Shown here: one piece after another, positions 1 to 10,352 of the stretch
Layout: every line of letters begins with the position of its first letter
Position numbering within the stretch: the stretch's first letter is position 1
Assembly: GCA_003116975.1 (NCBI GenBank)
Contig: BGKB01000115.1
Location: forward strand, 130,430-194,429
Direction: 5' to 3'
From: Aurantiochytrium sp. KH105
Lineage: Eukaryota; Sar; Bigyra; Thraustochytrida; Thraustochytriidae
DNA length: 64,000 nt
Notes under the pieces: model-generated
The model's input: the letters and a program-made list of their open reading frames with translations, nothing else
Database searches by the model: none
What the model was told of the DNA's origin: nothing
Made by a program: the position numbers and the translations under genes

Positions 1-786
1 GCAGGTCGCACTGCGAGTGGTCGCGGTGTTCATACCAATCAATGCGTCCCACTTCTCCAAAACTAGCGTCCAATAAATGTCAACGCGCCGCAACGAGCAC
101 CGCCTCAATCGCAAAGAGCTTCGCCTTGATCGCAACAAGCTTCGCCTAGACAGCAAGACGCAGTGCACGCGGCCGTCATGCGTCGTCTCTTCCGCCCCTC
201 GTCCCCTGTCCTATCAGGCCTACCTTTGCTCACGGTGCAGCGGCTGCTGCTGCTTGCGTCACCCGAGGACTCGGCCTGGCAGGGCCTGGACGCAAGATGA
301 TCTCATCTCGGTCACCGTCGCGACGTATTCTACCCGCTGCCGCTGGCGGGCGGGCGACTGCCGCCACCGCTGTACGCTGCCGACGGCGAGGACGGCGACG
401 GCGTCTGTGAGAGCACGTGATGTAGAGCATAGCTTGCATTGGTTTCCCGGTATTCTATCAAACTATTGCGGCGCCATCTCTTCCCGCATGGACGGACCGT
501 GCGTGCGAGAGCCGAATGCCGCAGGCGCGCCGCTGAATGGAGCGCGGCGTTCACTCGCCCGCCGTCGCTGCGAGCGTCACTGTCAGCAGCATTGCAGACG
601 GAGATCGATTTCGCGCGGCAGCGACGGCGGCGGTCGAAGCCGGGCGACCACTCGGGAAGCCCTGCCCTGGAGGCGGCGTGTCGGCGAATCGGCGACAGAC
701 CGGGAAAAGTGTTCCATTCGTCAAGCAAGTTTCCAAGCAAAAGGGGGCTGGCGGATGGACGAGTGGAAGGAGGGCTGGTTGAACAG

Positions 787-802
787 ACGGATGGATTGAA
801 GG

Positions 803-838
<36 letters not shown>

Positions 839-840
839 AT
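787..840. repeat. (GGAT)n microsatellite
   Basis: The tetranucleotide GGAT/ATGG is repeated with a few substitutions across about 54 bases. It is a simple-sequence repeat with no visible coding role. Confidence 0.85.
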
Positions 841-2330
841 ATCGGGCGGGCTCTGCCTCTCGGGTTCGTTGCCGAAAGCATGCATGCCGGGATGCTGCGA
901 CAGCGACAGCGATATACGAGATCGAAGAGCCAGGAGATCAGGGCTGACTGATTGACTGACCGAAACAGGGAGGTCGCGAAAAAAAAGAAAAGAAAAGAAT
1001 GAACAACCCACCCAAAAACGTCGCAGAGGCTGCGGCCGTGATCAAACGGTCACTCGCGGCAGAGAAATGTCTGCACGAAGACGCCAGACCGAACGAATGA
1101 GCGCTTCCTAGGTTTTCGTGGCCATGGTGGTTGCTGAGCAGCCTGGTCGCTTGAATAGCAGCTGTTTTCGAAAAAAGAAAAAAAGAAAAAGCGATTCACT
1201 GGTGGCCAGGATTTTTTTTACTACTTTTTTCTTACCATGGGGCCGCACGTGCGGGTGCCCCCCACCGGGCCGCACTGCGGGTTAGAACAGGTCAGGCGTC
1301 ACCATTTTTACGCGCTGGCAACCGCCATAAGCGGCATCGTCATTGTGCCAAGCCATCAAGAGCTTCCACGCGCGAAGCAAGTGGCAGTTTTTCCCCACGC
1401 GCGCGATTTTCTTCCGAGGACCGTGCCTCGATCGACGCTCCGCGACGACCGACCTCGCGTCCCGGTCGCCGTGCCGCGTCCCCACGCCCGCGCCGCACCG
1501 TCTGCTGCGCCGTCCTGTCGCCCGCCGCGGAAGCGTCCGTCCCAAGCCTCGAATTGCACTATCCGTTGCACTCATCTTGAGCTTTTCTTGAACATGCAAA
1601 TGAACGGCCCAAATACCAATAATAATGAATATTGGCATCAAAACTCATCTTCTTCGAGGCGAGGCGTTGCAGGTGCCCATCCAGGTGCGACGCACCGTTC
1701 CCACGGACCTCCGAGCTGCAGTCGGCCCGTTCTTCGTGCACCTGTGATGCGCAGGTCTACGCGCTACCGCACCGTGGCCGCAACGGCTGGCCGACTAGAT
1801 GGCCGACCGCCTTCCTCTGGAGCCTGCGAAGCTTCGCTGGCTCGCAGCTGCGGCTGCACCTGCAGCTGCGCATCCTCGCCGTTCTCATTCCCCTTCGCTC
1901 GGCCTTGCCGTTTCGCCCCACCAGCGGTACACGCATACGTACGTCGCAGCTGCCAGCCTGCCTGCGTCGATGTTTCCGAAGAATCTCGCTTTCCTTTTTG
2001 CTGTTTTTGAAGCGACTCTTCACCGATGATGCGCTGCAAAAGCAAGTTCGCTAGCCAGGTGGCTTACACGAGTCTCTGCTATGCGCTCAGTGCAGCTTGC
2101 TGCAAACAGAGCAGACTGCCTTTATTTCGACGCGACAGCGAGCAAAGTGCGGCTGGTTCCCACGATCGATGCGTCACCGGGTCCCGAGGCACGTCATGCA
2201 ACGTTTTCCTTTTCGAACAATGCAAAACAAGAGCCTCGGCCACGAAAAGGGTCGGTTGGTAGGTCTGTCGCTTACTTGCTTGCTTGCCGTCGGTTGATCT
2301 CTCAGCCAATCGCTAGATCGGCCAATCATT

Positions 2331-2358
2331 CGGTCGGTTGGTTGGTTGGTTGGTTGGT
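2331..2358. repeat. (GGTT)n microsatellite
   Basis: A short run of TTGG/GGTT units lies in otherwise unassigned GC-rich sequence. Confidence 0.8.
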
Positions 2359-3488
2359 CGAACGAGCCTGCGTAGCCAGTCCCTCGTACGTTCGCGCGCC
2401 GCAGCTCGATCACGAGAACAGCCATTCTGAGGGACCCAGACGCAGAAAAGGAGACAGGCGCGCAGGCACGGGCGTCTTCCCCGCAATGCGTGGTCCGCCC
2501 GCTCGACGCAGCACAGCTCGGCGCGGGCTCATTCTCCTCCATTCCATCATTCCCTCCATCTGCACTTTTTTCGTTCCAGCCGCGCCGCCGCCGCCTCCTC
2601 CTCGTGCACCTCGTCCTGCTCGCAAAAGCCTGCGCGCAGACGCCCCAAGCCGGCGCAGCGCATCTGCACGCGAGAGCGCCGTTCCTGCGTCGGCGACCGA
2701 CCGTCTTCGCCGGTCGCCGACCAGCCCACCCTCACAAAATACGATGAACACAACCTGCGCGTCACACTGCCGCGCCTCGCGCGGCGCATGCGGCTTTTGC
2801 TGCATCAGAACTCGCAGAACTCATCGCCAATGGCGGCGCCAAGCACGCGACGGCGTCGCATCATCACCAATCGTCCCAAGTGCGCGCGCGTCTTTCTTTT
2901 TTCCTTTCTACTTATTCTTTTTATTCTCGCCGTTCTTTTTCCCCCCTGCTTTATTTCTCTCGCGCGCTTTTCTTTTCGTGTGCTTTTTTTTTTTTCCCGC
3001 TCGAGAATCTTTTTCGCGCGCAGTCCCGATGCGTCATCGCCGCGACGTCATCGCTCGCCGCCTTCGCGCGCCTTGCCTGCTGCAGCTGCCATGCTGCTGC
3101 TGCGCCGCGCGAGACCTCGAGAGCGCGGCGCGTCGACGCCGCGCCGCAGCAGCGCAGCAGAGTTCAACCCCGCCGCCCCGGCCTGCGCTGCCGGCGAATC
3201 GCGCCTCGGCCCGGCGCAGCCCAAGCCGCGCTCGCTGCCAGCGGCCACAGCTGGCTGCAGATACGGGGCGAGAAGAGGCCGGGACGCGCGCACGTGACCG
3301 CGAACCGAGGCAATCCGGGCCTGCGCGGAGCGCGGCCTTCTTCGTATCGGTCGGTCTTCGCCCTCGCCGCCGGCGCCACCCATCCGTAGCGCGAACCCGA
3401 GAATCTGACGCGCTGTTGATCTGCGAGCCGGAGGCCGAGGGATCCTGATCGTCATGCGGCCGCACGCAGCCGCGACTCTTGCAAGGAC

Positions 3489-6400
3489 TCATCCGCGCAG
3501 GCGGCGGCCCTCCCGGCCGTCTGCGTCGCTTGCTTGGGACGCGGGCTCGAGGGGCGAAGCAGGCTCGCTCGCGTCCACATGCGGACGAGAGCTCGCTCGA
3601 GGTGAGTCATTCATGATGCCAGAATCCTTGCGTGACTCCATGTCATGCGTTGATGGTATAGAGAGATCTTGGGACGCGGCGTCCGCAGCGGGCATGCTGG
3701 TCGCGCTGTCATGCGCGGTTGGCCCCCCGTGCGGCGCAATCGCGATCGCTTCGCTTGCTTCTTGAGCTGATTTGGAAGAGCTGCTGCTGGTGCTGGCTGT
3801 TGGCTGAGCTGGCACATTCGCTTTCGATGATGTTGGGACCTTTTCCTCGGAGCTTGTTTCTTCAACGACAGATTCTACACGTGATTCTTTCTTGCCTGCC
3901 GCTTCAGGAAATTTTGTTGGCGGCGAAGACCCTTCCGTCTCGCTCGGATTCTTGTTCGTGCCGATATCATCTGCCTCTGTTGCAGTGTCAGAGTCTGGCG
4001 CTTCTTCTTCATTCCCGAAATCAATTTTGGGTCGCGACGCCAAGTCTTCGCTTTTCAAGTCAGATGAGCGGCTGGTCTTTGACTTCGTCTTTGAGTCCGT
4101 TTCTTCATCCTGTGCGTCGCCCCCTCGTGGCTGCGACGCTGCGCTTCCTGGCTCAGACAGCACAATCTTGTCGTCCACGTCGTTGTTCGTGGGGGGCTTA
4201 GTCATTGACTGCGACGCTGCGCTCGCTGACGCAGAAAACGCATTCTCTTGCGGTGCTTTTTCATTGCTTTCCTGGACTGACACTGAGTCAGCTGCGCTGT
4301 CCTCAGAGTCTTTATTTTGTTGGTCTTCAACATACGGTTGAAGGTCCACGTTTGTTGCCATCGACGATGCCGTGTTTTGCGGTTCTGCTGCGCTTTTTCC
4401 TTGAGTAGAGATCGAACTTGTGATCTCGTCCTTTGCCGACTCCTGAAATGGCACTTTGACTTGGGCTGCGACTGAACCAGCTGCGTTGTCCCCTGAATTT
4501 TCATCGTCAACTTTGCGCTGGGAATGTACATTTGTTGCCACCACCGACGATGCCGTGTCTTGCAGTTCTGCTGCGTTGTTGCCTCCAGTAGAGATCGGGC
4601 TTGTGACTTCGTCCTTTGCCAACTCCTGAGATGGCACCTGGTCTTGGGCTGCGACTGAACCAGCTGCGTTGTCCCCTGAATTTTCATCGTCAACTTTGGG
4701 CTGGGAATGTACATTTGTTGCCACCACCGACGATGTCGTGTCTTGCAATTCTGCTGCGTTTTTTCCTTGATTAGAGATCGAACTTGTGATCTCGTCCTTT
4801 GCCGACTCCTGAGATGGCACTTGGTCTTGGGCTGCGACTGAAGAATCAGCTGCGTTGTCCCCAGAGTCGTCGTTTGGTTGAACATCAACGTTACGCTGAA
4901 GGTCCACGTTTGTTGCCACCGACGATGCAGAGTCTTGCGACCTTGCTGCGTGGTCACCTTGAGGAGAGACCGGGCGCGCGATCTCGTTCTTTGGACTTTC
5001 CACCAGAGGATGCGAGTTCAAGCTTTTAGATTCTCCTTTGCTGCCAAGATTCGAGACCCGTGCACCGTCTTCTACAGAATGGACCGATCCGGACTTGGGC
5101 GCTTCTCTCTCCGCAATTGAGTTCTCGTCATTTTTTCCAGATGAATATGTCTCGACGCTTTGGTCGCCTGCAGAATCAAGCTTTGGCAAGCTTGGAGCAC
5201 GCGCGTCCGAAATCTCATCCACATCCTCCTCGTTCTCGCTTGTACTTGTGCGCAAAGGATTAGTCGATGGCCGATGCAGCAACATTTGCTCGAGACGAAG
5301 CAGCTGAACGCGTTTCATGCCTACAGACTTGAGCTCGTCGATGTCCTCCCGCACCAAGAGCTGAAGGTCTTCCATTGTTTCGACGCCAATATCAAGCAGA
5401 GCACTTGCATATTGACTGAGACGCGCGAGTTGTAAAAATTGGGCAAGGGCTTCGTCGATTTCCACCGAGGGCGTTGACACCCCAGCCGTGGAGCCTGCCA
5501 CCAGCGACTTTTCAGCATCAGCATCGTGCGATACGGGAGGTGGAGAACTATCCGGCTCAGAAGCTGGCACTGGATCAAATACACGAGGCGTTCCAAGCGC
5601 CGCAGCGTCATCGTTAGTGTCGCGAGGACCGTCGTGAACACGGGGCCACGATGGTTGGTCAGTACGCTTGAAAGACGCGTCTGAGTCGCGATTCTCACTT
5701 GTCGTCGTCTGGTGAGTGCCATGGACATGTGGCCGGGACACGACGTCGTTTGCACCGACTGTGCTTGCATCTTGGCCATCGTGTATCCGAGTTGTGAACC
5801 CGACCACGTTTGACTCATCGGCCCCGTTGTGCTGCGTAGAACTGAAAGTGGGCTTTGGCTCTTCCACAAGGGGAGAATCAGACTTGTTGTCCTCGTTTTG
5901 GTCATCGCGAGGCGGAAAGACACGATTCTGTTCATTTTTATTTGGCAAAGGCTCGCTTTCCTTCTGATTCTTTGTCGACGGAGCGTTACCAGTGCCTTCG
6001 TATTCATCGGTAGCCTTGGAGGTTTTGGGTTTTCCGTGTACGACGGGCCACGAGGTTTGAGGTGTCCTTGGCTCAGTCAGGTGCGCACTTGCGGCCTCCT
6101 GCGAGAACGTACTTGCAGCCTCCTGCGAGAACGTTGGTGGCGTTGTTACGTGTGGTACTACCGGAGATTCCTCATGTGCCTGAGCACCTTCCAATGCGAG
6201 GGGCGGGGTCATGAGGGCACCGAGTTTGATAAAGTAAAATACGGTCAACACGCCAATGGACATGAGCCCAAAGTATGTAATTTGTTTGATTCCGCAGGGA
6301 CCACAGCGCGCACGTGACAATGTTTCTAAGATGCCACATTCACCATTTTGAAACAGTCGTAAAGCCGATGGCATCGAAATGCGCAGTCCAGATGGTGACT

Positions 6401-6941
6401 TTCGCACCGCAAATTGTTTTGCCCGAGTTGTTTTGATCGGAGGCCAGCTTTCATCTTCGTCTTCGTTTTCGTCCTCTTGCGCTCGGCTCGTCTTTGTTCT
6501 ATTCGCACCCAACTTGGTAGCACTTGATCTTGTTTCTTTGGCAGCGGGCTTTGTCCACTTGTCCATGAGCTCGAGCTCGAGCTCGCGCGCCGTAGGTGGC
6601 GCGGTGGCGACGAGATCCTTAAAGGCCTCCGTGATTCGATCTTCGACTTTGTCCTTTATCGACAAGGCCTGTGCCTGACGCATTGGCGGGGCTTGCTGCT
6701 GCTGCTGCAGCGGCGGCGGCGGAGCCTTTGGTCCTTCAAGGTTTCGTGCTCGTTGCCCAGAAGGTGCGCGTGGTCGTCGCGAGCCCGGAGGCACGCTTAT
6801 CTTGCTCGCGACTTCGCGCACCGAGCCGTCCTCATTGACGAAGCGCAGCTTGAAGGCTTTGGCCTTTTGCCGCGCGGCTTTGGCGCCCTTTTCCCGCGCC
6901 TGTCTTCGCGCGTCAGGCCGCGAGCGCGCCGCGTTTTCCAT
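3489..6941 (-). CDS. Single-pass membrane protein with SAM domain and 61-residue tandem repeats
   Basis: An 1150-residue single-exon protein. The N-terminus (1-90) is basic and ends in Pro/Gln-rich sequence. One hydrophobic segment at about 219-241 (ITYFGLMSIGVLTVFYFIKL) is a likely transmembrane helix, flanked by acidic and charged low-complexity regions. A SAM domain follows at about 494-560, with the typical pattern ending DELKSVGMKRVQLLRLEQ; such domains mediate protein oligomerisation. After it come about three and a half copies of a 61-residue Ser/Asp/Gln-rich repeat (see 4380-4945) and a disordered acidic tail. No enzyme domain is seen. By analogy with other membrane-anchored SAM proteins it may be a scaffold or tether, but that is inference. 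The start is the first Met of the frame, giving a plausible lysine/arginine-rich N-terminus. Confidence 0.8.
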   Translation of the reverse strand: MENAARSRPDARRQAREKGAKAARQKAKAFKLRFVNEDGSVREVASKISVPPGSRRPRAPSGQRARNLEGPKAPPPPLQQQQQAPPMRQAQALSIKDKVEDRITEAFKDLVATAPPTARELELELMDKWTKPAAKETRSSATKLGANRTKTSRAQEDENEDEDESWPPIKTTRAKQFAVRKSPSGLRISMPSALRLFQNGECGILETLSRARCGPCGIKQITYFGLMSIGVLTVFYFIKLGALMTPPLALEGAQAHEESPVVPHVTTPPTFSQEAASTFSQEAASAHLTEPRTPQTSWPVVHGKPKTSKATDEYEGTGNAPSTKNQKESEPLPNKNEQNRVFPPRDDQNEDNKSDSPLVEEPKPTFSSTQHNGADESNVVGFTTRIHDGQDASTVGANDVVSRPHVHGTHQTTTSENRDSDASFKRTDQPSWPRVHDGPRDTNDDAAALGTPRVFDPVPASEPDSSPPPVSHDADAEKSLVAGSTAGVSTPSVEIDEALAQFLQLARLSQYASALLDIGVETMEDLQLLVREDIDELKSVGMKRVQLLRLEQMLLHRPSTNPLRTSTSENEEDVDEISDARAPSLPKLDSAGDQSVETYSSGKNDENSIAEREAPKSGSVHSVEDGARVSNLGSKGESKSLNSHPLVESPKNEIARPVSPQGDHAARSQDSASSVATNVDLQRNVDVQPNDDSGDNAADSSVAAQDQVPSQESAKDEITSSISNQGKNAAELQDTTSSVVATNVHSQPKVDDENSGDNAAGSVAAQDQVPSQELAKDEVTSPISTGGNNAAELQDTASSVVATNVHSQRKVDDENSGDNAAGSVAAQVKVPFQESAKDEITSSISTQGKSAAEPQNTASSMATNVDLQPYVEDQQNKDSEDSAADSVSVQESNEKAPQENAFSASASAASQSMTKPPTNNDVDDKIVLSEPGSAASQPRGGDAQDEETDSKTKSKTSRSSDLKSEDLASRPKIDFGNEEEAPDSDTATEADDIGTNKNPSETEGSSPPTKFPEAAGKKESRVESVVEETSSEEKVPTSSKANVPAQPTASTSSSSSKSAQEASEAIAIAPHGGPTAHDSATSMPAADAASQDLSIPSTHDMESRKDSGIMNDSPRASSRPHVDASEPASPLEPASQASDADGREGRRLRG
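4380..4945 (-). repeat. 183-bp in-frame tandem repeat inside the SAM-domain gene
   Basis: Units of 183 bp (61 codons) recur; for example, matching points fall at 4561 and 4744. Each encodes a segment with the landmarks ATNV, DDENSGDNAAGSVAAQ and SAKDEITSSIS. Two units are nearly identical and the outer ones have diverged, which points to recent unequal exchange. The encoded sequence is hydrophilic and probably disordered. Confidence 0.85.
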
Positions 6942-8082
6942 GCCGGCGAAGGACCCACGCTTGCCGGCCGACTGGCCCCTTGTGGCATCCCTTGTTTAGC
7001 ATTTACATTACTGCCCGAAGGTGTAGGCCTATAGTAACTTCGAAGCCCGAAAACTGAACGCTCGCTCAGACTTCGTTGTTGACGCCTGTAGACGGTAGTG
7101 AACGCTTGGTTGGTCGGTCTCTGGAGCAGCCGTTCTTGACAAGGCCTTCTCAAAAGCTCTCGTCATGTCCGTTTCGTGGAGCTGAGTCTCTGATGTGTAC
7201 GTAGAGAGGCCCAAAGAGAATGAGACGCCAGTCATGTCGAGACAATGAGGATAACTGAGGCCGTCGAAGCGCATAGGCTTTTGCTTTTGAATCCATTAAA
7301 CGTGCTCGCTCACATGAGAAAAAATCTACACGAAATCGTTCTTGTCTCGCAAGGGGCAAGAAGTACAGTCTACTAGTAATGTGTAAGATGTAAGAACGTT
7401 TTGCTTCAGTTCTAGATCCCCCATTTTGGGGGTGACCAGAATCTCTTTTCTTGTATCACTCGCTTTGTTTAAAGAACAGCCAAGGCCAGTCACTTCATCT
7501 CGATTAAGGCCTGATTTTCATACATGCCTCAAAGACGCAATGCGAACTGACGTGTGCAAGCGAGCAACACGTCCTCCATGTGGACAAGTGGGTGTCCAGC
7601 GCTGACTCGCTGCCCATACCACCACCCATTGTCGCAGCAAGGTGCTCGCCCACCATAACCACTGCACACCCGAATTTTCCGCTACGCATGCGTGATGAAT
7701 GAACCCGTTAGGTCATGGACAACTTTGTCCATACCGCTGCCGCATTATTTCCCGCCAGCCATCCAGACTCCTCCCGAAACCCATTCATTCGTCTCCGCGC
7801 CAGACGTCCCCTACAGTTCGGGGGTGTCGCCGACCAACCTCCTCTCCGTCCAGACGTGGTCGCTGTCACGGTGCACGCCATGCATGCTCATTGTGCACAC
7901 CAAGCGCCGCGTACGTCGCCATCAACCACGGCCGACAGATTCCGTCCACCAACCAGCAAGCCGCTGTCTGCAACGAATAAGAATAAAGAAGAAGAAGTAG
8001 AAGAACGACCGAGACGAAGGCAGAAAAAAAAGCCGCCGAAGAAGTTGAAGTGCCAGCAGCAGCAGCTGCAGCAGCAGTTGCA

Positions 8083-8160
8083 GAAGAAGAAGAAGAAGAA
8101 GAAGAAGAAGCCGAAGAAGCAAAGACGAAGTAGAAGAAGAAGAAGAAGAAGGAGAAGGGT
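8083..8160. repeat. (GAA)n purine tract
   Basis: Almost uninterrupted GAA/GAAGAA sequence of about 75 bases on the + strand, preceded by CAG-rich triplets. Long GAA/TTC tracts can form triplex structures. Here the tract lies in the divergent promoter region, about 0.8 kb upstream of the RGS start. Confidence 0.85.
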
Positions 8161-8787
8161 GCGCACCGCTGCACGTGCCGCGCCCACCGTAGGACCCCCT
8201 AGTCTCCATCTACGCCTCGTTCTGTCCCGCGCCGCTGCTGAGCTACCCTTCCTTCATCTCTCGCTCTCTCGCTTGTGCTCCGCTCTTTTTGCGCGCGCGC
8301 GCCGCCTTCGCGCGAGCGAGCAGAGCCGAACGCACGCCCGCCGCCCGCCGTCCGCGAGTGCGTCGACGCCAGCCGCCGCCGCGCCGCGCCCGCGCGCAGG
8401 GAGGCTGCGCCGCGATCCCGTGCACGTGCCGTGTGAATTAGTCAAAATCAATCGATCGGTGAGAGCCCTTCTCGCGGTCGATCTCCAGCCTAGCTTCAGA
8501 AAAGCAAGCCTTCGTACGTACGAGGCCCCGCGCAGCAGACCGCCGCGGCGACCGCGGCGAGGAGGACGCGCCCGTCGCCTGCAGTGGCGGAGCGAGCGCA
8601 GGTGGCTCGAGGAGAAGGCGGGGCGGGGAAGATACGGGCCAGCGAGCGCCAGATCGCGTCGCGCCATCAACCAGCATTGGCACCGTCGGTCGAGGGGGAC
8701 GGAGAAGACATTCCTTTCCGCCAGCCGCCAGCTCACGCTCGACGGTCTTGACCAAGCCGCAGCGAGCAAGCGAGCGAGCACTCGATC

Positions 8788-8788
8788 G

Positions 8789-8880
<92 letters not shown>

Positions 8881-8904
8881 TACGTGCGTACGTGCGTGCT
8901 TGCT
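8788..8904. repeat. (TGCG)n tract immediately upstream of the RGS start codon
   Basis: About 25 nearly perfect TGCG units end roughly 35 bases before the ATG at 8939, so the tract lies in the 5' UTR or core promoter. A shorter tract of the same unit, inverted with respect to the gene, precedes the Maf-like gene at 61918-61975. Confidence 0.9.
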
Positions 8905-8938
8905 TGGGTGCGTTAACCCAGGCGGAAGCGTCGCGACC

Positions 8939-9583
8939 ATGGGCTTGGTTTCGTCGGGCCCGAAAGCGCCCAAGACGCGCGCGCTCGTGCCGCAGGACTC
9001 GCACGCGGAAGACGAAGAGGAGATGGACCTCAACGTGACGCACGAAGACCTCTACATGCAGCAGGCCTTCCGTAGGCCCGCGGACCTTAAAGAGGTGCTG
9101 CGAAGACCGCACATGCGCGCCCAGTTTCGTGAGTTTCTGCGGCGCTCCCTGGCACAAGAGAACCTGCTCTTCTTCGAGACCATCGAGCTGTATCAAAGAA
9201 TCGACAAAGCCAAGTGGCGCCAGTCTGCAGGCCTGCAAATGATTGAAAAGTTCCTCGAACCAGATTCGCTCTTTCAGGTCAATCTGCCTGCTCGCGTGGC
9301 CGAGCATCTTCGTTCCGTCACCACCTTTGAGGCTGACAGTTTCGACGAAGCAAAACGAGAAATCTTTCGTCTCATGAACGATAACTTCTTTAATCGCTTC
9401 GTCCATGCACTCGACGAATCCGAGCGCCAAGCCCGAGCCGAAAACGAGCGCAGACGCCAGGAAGATGAACGACGCAAACAAGGAAGCTTTGCACATCGAA
9501 TGCGCAGGGCCTCGTCCAACGCCTTTGCCTTAATTCGTCGCGTTTCCTCGGCTCGCGAAAGCGAAGGTTCGCCACCAGCCTGA
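8939..9583 (+). CDS. RGS-domain protein with likely N-myristoylation
   Basis: A 214-residue protein. An RGS domain spans about 46-159, with the helix-rich core RRSLAQENLLFFETIELYQ and the C-terminal helix LMNDNFFNRFVHA. RGS proteins accelerate GTP hydrolysis by heterotrimeric G-protein alpha subunits. The start was placed at 8939, not at the upstream Met codons of the same frame, for two reasons: the preceding frame is only microsatellite, and this Met gives MGLVSSG, a good N-myristoylation signal (Gly2, Ser6) for membrane attachment near G-alpha. The C-terminus is basic and Ser/Arg-rich (QGSFAHRMRRASSNAF), which would add membrane affinity or kinase sites. No DEP, GGL or other accessory domain is present, so this is a minimal RGS protein. 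Confidence 0.87.
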   Translation: MGLVSSGPKAPKTRALVPQDSHAEDEEEMDLNVTHEDLYMQQAFRRPADLKEVLRRPHMRAQFREFLRRSLAQENLLFFETIELYQRIDKAKWRQSAGLQMIEKFLEPDSLFQVNLPARVAEHLRSVTTFEADSFDEAKREIFRLMNDNFFNRFVHALDESERQARAENERRRQEDERRKQGSFAHRMRRASSNAFALIRRVSSARESEGSPPA

Positions 9584-10352
9584 GCTGCGCAATCGTGCAC
9601 GTAAAAGCTAGCAAAAGGGTGATTGGTCCGGTCATGTGTTCTGTTTTTAGGTGCCAATCACCCTACTTTTGCGAATGCGGCCTGCGTCGCTTGTGTTTAA
9701 TGTCCGTCATTCCATCCGCTTCTGACTTCCTATTAGTTCCAGGCAAAAGCTTGCTAAGAATTGCTCGCTCTTTTTATACATTGACAATGGATTTCGCTGA
9801 GGAAGTGAGAGATCGATCTACGGCACATCTGAACAGACAGACCAAAAGATCGAACCAAAATGTTGGAGAACAAAATAGATAGGCCTATGTTTGCAAGCAA
9901 TCGTCGAAATTGTGCACAGTTAAAAAGTTCTGTTTCTCTTTCCTTTCCTTCTTAGTTTCTGTTTATACGCGACGGCGCCGCAGTCGAGGGTGGTTTCTTG
10001 CAGGCAAAAGTTGACCTTTTTGTTGTACTTTTCGTCCAGAGGTGTTGCGTTGCAACTTGAGCAACCGTCGAAATTGTGCAAAGTAAAAAAGTTCTGTTTT
10101 TCTTTCTTTCCTTCTCAGTTTCTGTTTATACGCGACGGCGCCGCAGTCGAGGGTGGCTTCTTGCAGGCGTAAGTTGACCTTTTGTTGTACTTTTTCTTTT
10201 TCGTCCAGAGGTGTTGCGTTGCAACTTGGGCATGCAAAATGCGGCTGTGCCAATAAGTTGATGAGAATTGCTTTACTCATCCAAACCACCACAGAGGGCT
10301 CGAACACTGTTATATTTCTTTTGTGTGTCTCTCTTCTCCTCTCTCTCTCTCT
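9584..10352. other. Convergent intergenic region (RGS / aminotransferase)
   Basis: This is 3'-flanking sequence of two convergent genes, AT-richer than the surrounding spacers. Apart from the 164-bp tandem duplication it contains only T-rich and CT-rich runs (for example 10331-10352), which are compatible with 3'-end formation. No gene is seen. Confidence 0.6.
9898..10232. repeat. 164-bp tandem duplication in a convergent 3' region
   Basis: Two direct copies (about 9898-10061 and 10062-10232) share the landmarks TCGAAATTGTGCA, TTATACGCGACGGCGCCGCA and AGGTGTTGCGTTGCAACTT. They differ by scattered substitutions and small T-tract indels. The copies lie between the 3' ends of the RGS gene and the aminotransferase gene. 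No coding function is apparent. Confidence 0.88.

Larger units (their letters stand above)
1..3488. other. Intergenic / unassigned left end
   Basis: No convincing gene is visible. Open frames exist on both strands, but they are Arg/Ala/Pro/Ser-rich, overlap one another in several frames, and show no domain or motif, as expected in GC-rich DNA with few stop codons. The stretch holds a GGAT tract near 787-840, a GGTT tract near 2331-2358, and pyrimidine-rich stretches around 2890-3010. It probably contains the 5' flank of a gene beyond the window; its right end is the 3' side of the SAM-domain gene. Confidence 0.55.
6942..8938. other. Divergent intergenic region (SAM gene / RGS gene)
   Basis: This spacer lies between two divergently transcribed genes and should hold both promoters. 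No gene is supported. A frame open from 7715 runs into the RGS gene, but its translation upstream of 8939 is Arg-rich repeat-derived sequence. Notable contents are a GAA/CAG-rich tract (about 8050-8160) and a long TGCG tract directly before the RGS start codon. Confidence 0.6.

Noticed and set aside
2081-3448. Open frame of 455 codons at the left end
   Set aside because: Arg/Ala/Pro-rich, with Phe runs from T-tracts and no domain; alternative frames across the same bases are equally open.
7715-8938. A 408-codon N-terminal extension of the RGS protein
   Set aside because: The extension is Lys/Arg and Val-Arg-Ala-Cys microsatellite translation; the Met at 8939 gives a myristoylation signal and a compact RGS protein.
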